Origin: Verrucomicrobiota bacterium
Lineage (GTDB): Bacteria > Verrucomicrobiota > Verrucomicrobiia > Opitutales > Opitutaceae
Length of the DNA: 11,377 nucleotides
Reading direction: 5' to 3'
NCBI GenBank assembly: GCA_023410155.1
Contig: JAEYQF010000095.1
Coordinates: 1-11,377, forward strand
The notes beneath the pieces are model-generated. The model searched no databases and was not told where the DNA came from. It saw only the letters and a program-made list of their open reading frames with translations. The position numbers and the translations under genes are program-made. Below, in pieces: positions 6,317-11,377 of this stretch. Position 1 is the first letter of the stretch. Each line of letters starts with the position of its first letter.

Positions 6317-9300
6317 GTCTCTCGTCGATCAGCATCCGGCGACCGGTGTTGGCGACAGTGATGTCGCTTATCCTGATTATTTTCGGAGCGGTCGGGTTCA
6401 CCTTTCTCGGCGTGCGGGAGTTTCCCGCCGTGGATCCCGCGATTGTCTCGGTCAACACGTCCTACCCCGGCGCCAATGCACGCGTGATCGAGACGCAAAT
6501 CACCACGCCGTTGGAAGAGGAGATCAATGGCGTAGCAGGCATTCGCAACCTCACCTCCATCAGTCGCGACGGCGCGAGCATCATCACGGTCGAGTTTCTC
6601 CCCGGCATCGACTTGGAGGCAGCGGCCAACGACGTGCGCGACAAGGTTTCCGGCGCCATCGGCCAACTGCCGCCCGACGCGGATCCGCCCCGGGTCTCAA
6701 AAGCCGACGCGGACAGCCAGCCCATCACGTTCCTCGGTGTGCGCAGCAGTCTGCGCTCGTTGCTCGAGCTCTCCGAGATCGCGGACAACATCTTCCGGGC
6801 GCGACTTCAGACGATTCCCGGCGTAAGCGAGGTCGATATCTGGGGCGAAAAGGAATATGCCATGCGGCTCGTCCTCGATCCCGCCCGGCTCGCCGCCTAC
6901 CAGCTCACGCCTCTCGATGTGCGCGACGCGCTCCAGCGCTCCAACCTCGAACTGCCGAGCGGACGAATCGAGGGCGAACTCGTCGAACTGACGGTGCGCA
7001 CACTCGGGCGACTCACCACGCCCGAGGAGTTCGACCAACTCATCGTCAAGGAATCCGGCGATGCCCTCGTGCGATTGCGCGACATCGGCCGCGCGGAGCT
7101 CGGCGCGCGCAACGAGCGCACCCTGCTGCGCCGTAACGGTGTGCCCATGGTGGGCGTGGTGCTCCGCCCCCAGCCGGGAGCGAACTTCGTCGAAATCGCC
7201 GACGAATTCCGCCACCGCGTCGAACAGATCAAACCCGAGCTCCCCGACGATATCGTCGTGAGCTATGGCTTCGATATCACCACGTTTATCCGCGCCTCCA
7301 TCAGCGAGGTCCAGGAGACCATCTTCCTGGCGATGCTGCTGGTGATCGCGATCATCTTCCTGTTTCTGCGCGAGTGGCGCTCCACGTTGATCCCGGTGGT
7401 CGTGATCCCCATCTCGCTCATTGCATCGTTCTTCGTGATGTATGTTGCCGGGTTCTCGGTCAACGTGCTCACGCTGCTCGCCTTGGTGCTCGCGATCGGT
7501 CTGGTCGTCGACGACGCGATTGTTGTCCTGGAGAATATCTACACGAAGATCGAGCAGGGCCTGGATGCGCGAACGGCGGGACTGCAGGGCACCCGGGAGA
7601 TCTTCTTCGCGGTCATAGCAACTACCGCCGCTTTGGCCGCCGTTTTCACCCCCCTGCTGTTTCTCGGCGGCCTGACCGGCCAATTGTTCAAGGAGTTCGG
7701 CCTCGTGCTGGCCGGCGCGGTGATCATCTCGTCGTTCGTGGCGCTCACACTCACGCCCATGCTGAGCACGCGTCTGCTCCGAGCGGGCAGCCACGACAGT
7801 TGGTTCTACCGCAAAACCGAACCCTTCTATCAACGGATCACCCGCGGCTATCGGAGCGCCCTGGCGACTTTCCTTCGCGTGCGCTGGGTCGCCTTCCTCA
7901 TCGTCGCCGCGTGCGGAGCGGCGACATGGTGGATGTTCCGCGAACTGCCGAGCGAACTCGCGCCCCTTGAGGATCGCGGCAGCCTCCGCATCAACGCCAC
8001 CGCCCCGGAAGGCACCGCCTACGAGCGCATGGCAGAGTTCATGACGGAACTCGACGAACTCGTGCGCGCAAAGGTCCCGGAGATCGCCGAAGCCAACACG
8101 ATCACATCCCCGGGTTTCGGAGGATCCGCCTCGGTCAACTCCGGCTTCATGCGGATCACCCTCCAGCCCGCCCACGAGCGCCAGCGCAGCCAGCAGGAGA
8201 TTGCCGCGTTCCTGCGCCGCGAGCTCTCGCGCCTGCCAGGGGCGCGAATCGCCATCCAGCAGGAGCCGACCATCGGCGATCGCCGCTCGGGCGCACCGGT
8301 CCAATTCGTCCTCCAGGCGCCGCGGCTGGAGGACCTCGCCACAGTGCTGCCGAAGTTTATCGAGCGCGCGACCGAGGATCCGACCTTCACGTTCGTCGAC
8401 ACCAACCTCCGCTTCACCAAGCCCGAGTTGCGGCTGCAGATCGACCGCGATCGCGCCCGCGCCCTCGGGGTGTCTGTGCGGGAAGTCGCCGAGACACTCC
8501 AGCTCACCCTCAGCGAGCAGCGCTACGGATACTTCATCCTCAACGACGAACAATACGAGGTCATCGGGCAACTCGGTCGGTCCGACCGGAACCAACCCGC
8601 CAATCTCCGCGAAATCCACGTGCGCACCGCCAGCGGCCAAATGGTCGCCCTCGACAATCTCGTCGACGTCACCGAAGCAGCGAGTCCGCCGCAGCTGTAT
8701 CGCTTCAATCGATACGCTTCGGCGACCGTCTCCGCCGAACTCGCCCCCGGAAAAACCATCGGCGATGGCATCGCGGCCATGCGCGCACTCGCCAGCGAGC
8801 TGCTCGACGACCGCTTCACCACGGAGCTGGCCGGACAGTCGCGCGATTTCGAGGACAGCTCGTCGAGCCTGCTTTTCCTTTTCCTGTTTGCCCTGACACT
8901 CATCTACCTCGTGCTCGCCGCCCAGTTCGAGAGTTTCCGCGATCCTCTCATCATCATGTTCACCGTGCCGCTCGCGCTCGTCAGCGCACTTCTCTCTCTG
9001 TGGCTCACCGGCAATACGCTGAATATCTTCAGTCAGATCGGCATGGTGATGCTGATCGGCCTGGTGACGAAAAACGGCATCCTGATGGTCGAGTTCGCCA
9101 ACCAGCGCAAAGAGGCCGGCCTGTCCGTGCGCGAGGCGATCGAGGACGCGGCGGCCTCCCGGTTCCGCCCGATTCTCATGACCAGTCTCTCGACGATTCT
9201 CGGGATATTGCCGATCGCACTCGCGCTCGGTGCCGGCGCACAAAGTCGCGTGCCGATGGGAATCGTGGTGGTCGGCGGCATGGTCGGCGGCACCTTGCTC

Positions 9301-9420
9301 ACGCTTTTCGTCGTGCCCGCCATCTACAGCTTCGTGAGTCGCGAACTCAAAGCCGGCGAAGCCGACAACCGCCGTGGCAGCGAAACAGAAACGCCGGAAA
9401 ACGAACTCGCCTCCCGCTGA
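6313..9420 (+). CDS. RND multidrug efflux pump, AcrB/MexF-like (HAE1 type)
   Basis: A 1035-residue inner-membrane proton/drug antiporter, the usual length for the family. TM1 (about 11-32) is followed by a large periplasmic porter/docking loop; TM2-TM6 lie at about 335-490 and TM7 at about 526-545. A second periplasmic loop follows, then TM8-TM12 (about 853-1005). The proton-relay residues are in place: Asp400-Asp401 in GLVVDDAIVVLEN (TM4) and Lys920 in GLVTKNGILMVEF (TM10), corresponding to Asp407, Asp408 and Lys940 of AcrB. A hydrophilic tail of about 30 residues ends the protein. The Asp-Asp pattern fits drug/solvent (HAE) pumps rather than metal pumps, but the substrate cannot be read from sequence. 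Translation probably depends on the adaptor, since the genes overlap by 4 bases and no ribosome site is seen. No TolC-like gene follows; the next gene converges from the right after 35 bp, so the channel must be encoded elsewhere. Confidence 0.96.
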   Translation: MSLSSISIRRPVLATVMSLILIIFGAVGFTFLGVREFPAVDPAIVSVNTSYPGANARVIETQITTPLEEEINGVAGIRNLTSISRDGASIITVEFLPGIDLEAAANDVRDKVSGAIGQLPPDADPPRVSKADADSQPITFLGVRSSLRSLLELSEIADNIFRARLQTIPGVSEVDIWGEKEYAMRLVLDPARLAAYQLTPLDVRDALQRSNLELPSGRIEGELVELTVRTLGRLTTPEEFDQLIVKESGDALVRLRDIGRAELGARNERTLLRRNGVPMVGVVLRPQPGANFVEIADEFRHRVEQIKPELPDDIVVSYGFDITTFIRASISEVQETIFLAMLLVIAIIFLFLREWRSTLIPVVVIPISLIASFFVMYVAGFSVNVLTLLALVLAIGLVVDDAIVVLENIYTKIEQGLDARTAGLQGTREIFFAVIATTAALAAVFTPLLFLGGLTGQLFKEFGLVLAGAVIISSFVALTLTPMLSTRLLRAGSHDSWFYRKTEPFYQRITRGYRSALATFLRVRWVAFLIVAACGAATWWMFRELPSELAPLEDRGSLRINATAPEGTAYERMAEFMTELDELVRAKVPEIAEANTITSPGFGGSASVNSGFMRITLQPAHERQRSQQEIAAFLRRELSRLPGARIAIQQEPTIGDRRSGAPVQFVLQAPRLEDLATVLPKFIERATEDPTFTFVDTNLRFTKPELRLQIDRDRARALGVSVREVAETLQLTLSEQRYGYFILNDEQYEVIGQLGRSDRNQPANLREIHVRTASGQMVALDNLVDVTEAASPPQLYRFNRYASATVSAELAPGKTIGDGIAAMRALASELLDDRFTTELAGQSRDFEDSSSSLLFLFLFALTLIYLVLAAQFESFRDPLIIMFTVPLALVSALLSLWLTGNTLNIFSQIGMVMLIGLVTKNGILMVEFANQRKEAGLSVREAIEDAAASRFRPILMTSLSTILGILPIALALGAGAQSRVPMGIVVVGGMVGGTLLTLFVVPAIYSFVSRELKAGEADNRRGSETETPENELASR

Positions 9421-9455
9421 TCGGCTCGGACCGACGACGATTCAGAGCCTTCCGA

Positions 9456-10601
9456 TCATTCCAGATTCTCCTCTGGCAAGAACAACACGCACACGGGACG
9501 GATCGCTGCGACCGAGTGCGGCGTGCGCGTCAAGCGACCGCTGCCCACGTCCACGCGAAAGACCGTCAAATTGCCGTCGACCTGCTGCGCGGAGACGAGC
9601 CACCGACCATCCGGCGTGAGCGCGAAGTTTCGGGGATTCGCTCCGCCGCAGGGCTCGATTTGAATCCGCGTGAGAGCACCTGTGGAATCTTCGTGCGCGA
9701 ACACGGCGATACTGTTGTGTCCGCGGTTACCGGCATAAATGAAGCGTCCATTCGGATGCACACGAATCTCGGACGTGGTGTTCGCGCCGGTGAAGTCGTG
9801 GGGCAACGTCGGCACGCGTGCGCCGGCCTGCAGCGCACCGCGTTCTGCATCGTAGCGGAAGGTCGTGACCTGGTTCTGCAGTTCGTCGAGCACGTAGAAC
9901 GCTTCTCCATCGCGCGAAAATGCCGTGTGGCGCGGCCCGGCTCCCGGAGCGACCTGGGCAAAGGCCGGATCGTGCGCGCTCATCGCGCCGGTGTCTGGAG
10001 CGAGCCGATACGCAAAGACGCGGTCGAGTCCGAGATCGGCGACGAAGGCGAAACGGTTGTCCGGTGAAATCGTAACCGAGTGCGGATGCGGAGCCTCCTG
10101 ACGGCCCGGATTGGGACCGAGCGGACCGCGATGGTGGATCACACTGGCGACAGGCCCCACGCGCCCATCCTTGCGAATCGGAAAAGAGGCGACATAGCCG
10201 CCACCATAAGCGGCCACGATCAGCATGCGGCCCGTCGCATCTACCGCGATATGGCAGAGCGTGGAATGACCGGTTGTTTCGAGGTTCAAACGCGTCAGTT
10301 TCCCACTCGACGCGTCCACCGCGAACGCGGCCACCGCGCCGTGTCGTAGACCATCATCCGTCGCCACCTCGGTCAGCGCGTAAACCACGCGACCACTCGG
10401 ATGCAGCGCGAGAAACTCCGGGTTCGGCAACTCCGCCACCAGCTCCGGCCGCGAAAGTGCTCCCGTCTCCCCGTCGAGTTTCACAGCGTAGATTCCCTGG
10501 CTGTTCGTGTCGGTGTAGGTGCCGATCAACGCGACCTGATCCCGCGCGTGAGTGGCGGTGCCAACGAGCGTGACGAGCATGAAAACAAAAAGGCGGAGCA
10601 T
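9456..10601 (-). CDS. Secreted lactonase-family seven-bladed beta-propeller protein (YbhE/Pgl-like fold)
   Basis: A 381-residue member of the family that includes cytoplasmic 6-phosphogluconolactonase YbhE and fungal muconate-lactonising enzymes. Unlike YbhE it has a Sec-type signal peptide (1-19, cleavage likely after THA), so it should act in the periplasm or outside. The propeller blades recur as short repeats: HPSGRVVYALTE (67-78), HPHSVTISPDNRFAFVADLG (172-191), GAGPRHTAFSRDG (220-232), TTSEIRVHPNGRFIYAGNRG (275-294) and GGANPRNFALTPDGRWLVSA (319-338). The His, Arg and Asn residues in these loops line the usual active-site cleft. An AGGA ribosome site 7 bases upstream supports the ATG at 10601. 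It converges with the efflux pump and diverges from the permease. Propellers of this fold are sometimes annotated as lactonases without proof; hydrolysis of a sugar lactone is likely but not certain. Confidence 0.91.
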   Translation of the reverse strand: MLRLFVFMLVTLVGTATHARDQVALIGTYTDTNSQGIYAVKLDGETGALSRPELVAELPNPEFLALHPSGRVVYALTEVATDDGLRHGAVAAFAVDASSGKLTRLNLETTGHSTLCHIAVDATGRMLIVAAYGGGYVASFPIRKDGRVGPVASVIHHRGPLGPNPGRQEAPHPHSVTISPDNRFAFVADLGLDRVFAYRLAPDTGAMSAHDPAFAQVAPGAGPRHTAFSRDGEAFYVLDELQNQVTTFRYDAERGALQAGARVPTLPHDFTGANTTSEIRVHPNGRFIYAGNRGHNSIAVFAHEDSTGALTRIQIEPCGGANPRNFALTPDGRWLVSAQQVDGNLTVFRVDVGSGRLTRTPHSVAAIRPVCVLFLPEENLE

Positions 10602-10608
10602 GGCGCGA

Positions 10609-10612
10609 TCCT
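10609..10612 (-). promoter_or_regulatory. Ribosome binding site AGGA of the lactonase gene
   Basis: AGGA on the minus strand, 7 bases before the ATG. It is the clearest Shine-Dalgarno in the window and fixes the lactonase start. Confidence 0.6.
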
Positions 10613-10677
10613 AGCGGATTAGGCGCGACTTCAGGCGAGCTTTTAGCTTGGCGCATCCTCGCCGTGGCGACCGATCC

Positions 10678-10713
10678 GGCGGAGATGCTGCCCAAGGTCA
10701 CAGCATTTCCGCC
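10678..10713 (+). other. Hairpin with 13-bp stem in the divergent spacer, upstream of the permease
   Basis: Positions 10678-10690 and 10701-10713 pair over 13 bases around a 10-base loop (cccaaggtca). The single non-Watson-Crick pair, G10684 with T10707, is a G-U wobble in rightward RNA but a C-A mismatch in leftward RNA, which favours a role in a transcript reading toward the permease. Two weaker stems flank it: 10634-10639 with 10658-10663 (6 bp), and 10717-10721 with 10724-10728 (5 bp). The word gacttcagg occurs twice, at 10627-10635 and 10720-10728. The 200-bp spacer 10602-10801 holds no complete gene. A weak AT-rich TTTGTAACGT (10763-10772) might be a -10 region for the permease. Confidence 0.4.
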
Positions 10714-10801
10714 TGGCCTGACTTCAGGTGGCCCGCGCTCCCGAACCCCTTTCGCCGCAAACTTTGTAACGTTTCGAGTCCTGCCGGGTTCTGACAACGA
10801 G

Positions 10802-11377
10802 ATGCTTTCCGACTTCCGTCCAACGTTCCGCACTCTGGCCAAGGCCCGCGGCTTTGCCCTCATCGCTGTTCTCACGCTCGGCGTAGGGATCGGCGCCGCG
10901 ACCGTGATCTTCAGCGCGCTGCGTGCGCTGGTGATCGATCCGTTTCAGTATCCACGATCGGACCAGCTCGTGCACGTGTGGTCGGGTGATCGCTGGCCAT
11001 TTTCCCCGGCCGACTATTTCGACATCCGCGAGCAATCGACGAGTTTCTCGTCCTTCGGCCTCTACCAGCCGCACACGTTCAACGTCGGTAACGAGAATGC
11101 GCAATCAATCCTCGGCACCCGCACCACCTCCGACGTGTTGCGCGCATTTGGCGTGCCGCCGTTGCTGGGGCGCACCTTCACGGCCGACGATGAGGCCCAA
11201 GGCGCGGCGCGCGTGGTGATTCTGAGTCACGCCCTTTGGCAGCAACGGTTCGGCGGCGACCCGGGCGTGATCGGACGCAAGCTGTGGGTCGATGGCTCTG
11301 AGGCGGAAATCGTCGGCGTGATGCCGCGCTCCTTCGAGTTCGTTTCACCCTGGCTTCGGACCGTCACCTGCGAACTG
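10802..11377 (+). CDS. ADOP/MacB-type ABC transporter permease, N-terminal part (runs off the right edge)
   Basis: The first 192 residues of a FtsX/MacB-like permease whose full length in the ADOP family is usually around 800 residues. The start MLSDFRPTFRTLAKARGFAL followed by one membrane helix (about 18-40, LTLGVGIGAATVIFSAL) is the typical ADOP opening. The MacB periplasmic core domain then begins: SPADYFDIREQ (68-78), the block DVLRAFGVPPLLGRTF (111-126), VVILSHALWQQRFGGDP (138-154), GRKLWVDG (158-165) and VGVMPRSF (171-178). These motifs are highly characteristic. The frame stays open upstream, with in-frame ATG at 10685 and GTG at 10664, but family members start at the equivalent of 10802; only a weak GAG precedes this ATG. 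No ATPase gene is visible; ADOP permeases are often encoded without one nearby. Such proteins are linked to export or mechanotransmission, substrate unknown. Confidence 0.92.
   Translation, partial: MLSDFRPTFRTLAKARGFALIAVLTLGVGIGAATVIFSALRALVIDPFQYPRSDQLVHVWSGDRWPFSPADYFDIREQSTSFSSFGLYQPHTFNVGNENAQSILGTRTTSDVLRAFGVPPLLGRTFTADDEAQGAARVVILSHALWQQRFGGDPGVIGRKLWVDGSEAEIVGVMPRSFEFVSPWLRTVTCEL

Noticed and set aside
6697..9243. 848-codon open frame on the minus strand under the efflux pump
   Set aside because: It lies wholly antisense to the clear RND pump gene, is very rich in Glu, Arg, His and Asp with no recognisable domain, and follows from GC-rich codon use in the real gene.
9423..9449. ggctc / gagcc inverted repeat between the convergent pump and lactonase genes as a bidirectional terminator
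   Set aside because: Only a 5-bp stem with a 17-base loop and no T-run on either side.
9000..10067. 355-codon plus-strand frame across the pump end and the lactonase
   Set aside because: It runs across two convergent, well-supported genes in the wrong frame or strand and matches no family.

Overview
The window is about 11.4 kb of GC-rich DNA from a Gram-negative bacterium. The gene mix is a Tat-exported GFOR-like Gfo/Idh/MocA oxidoreductase, an ADOP-type MacB-like permease, a membrane-tethered NUC1-type nuclease and a multi-PAS histidine kinase. It resembles Verrucomicrobiota such as Opitutaceae, with Acidobacteriota an alternative. This placement is inferred from gene content and composition; there is no rRNA or marker gene in view. 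Few starts have a recognisable Shine-Dalgarno sequence.

Layout. Positions 1-1768 (minus) hold the N-terminal 589 residues of a cytoplasmic sensor histidine kinase with four PAS-like modules; its catalytic domain lies beyond the left edge. A GyrI-like small-molecule-binding protein follows at 1872-2492 (minus). Positions 2493-2839 (347 bp) contain no convincing gene, but are dense in inverted repeats and look like a structured intergenic element. Next come a Tat-exported oxidoreductase (2840-3970, minus) and a membrane-anchored DNA/RNA non-specific endonuclease (4103-5074, minus). Divergent from these is a two-gene RND efflux operon: a periplasmic adaptor (5201-6316) and an AcrB-like pump (6313-9420), overlapping by ATGA. 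No outer-membrane channel or regulator sits next to it. A secreted beta-propeller lactonase (9456-10601, minus) converges on the pump. It is divided by a 200-bp divergent spacer, which carries a 13-bp-stem hairpin, from the first 192 codons of an ADOP/MacB-type ABC permease (10802 to the right edge, plus).

How the genes fit together. Most products act at or beyond the inner membrane: efflux, export-type permease, periplasmic oxidoreductase, periplasmic nuclease and secreted lactonase. Only the adaptor/pump pair is clearly one operon. A link between the oxidoreductase (possible lactone producer) and the lactonase (possible lactone hydrolase) is biochemically conceivable but is my inference. 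I see no defence island, CRISPR array, prophage, transposase, tRNA or rRNA. The coding content is mostly ordinary; the least explained DNA is the structured stretch at 2588-2836 and the hairpin at 10678-10713.
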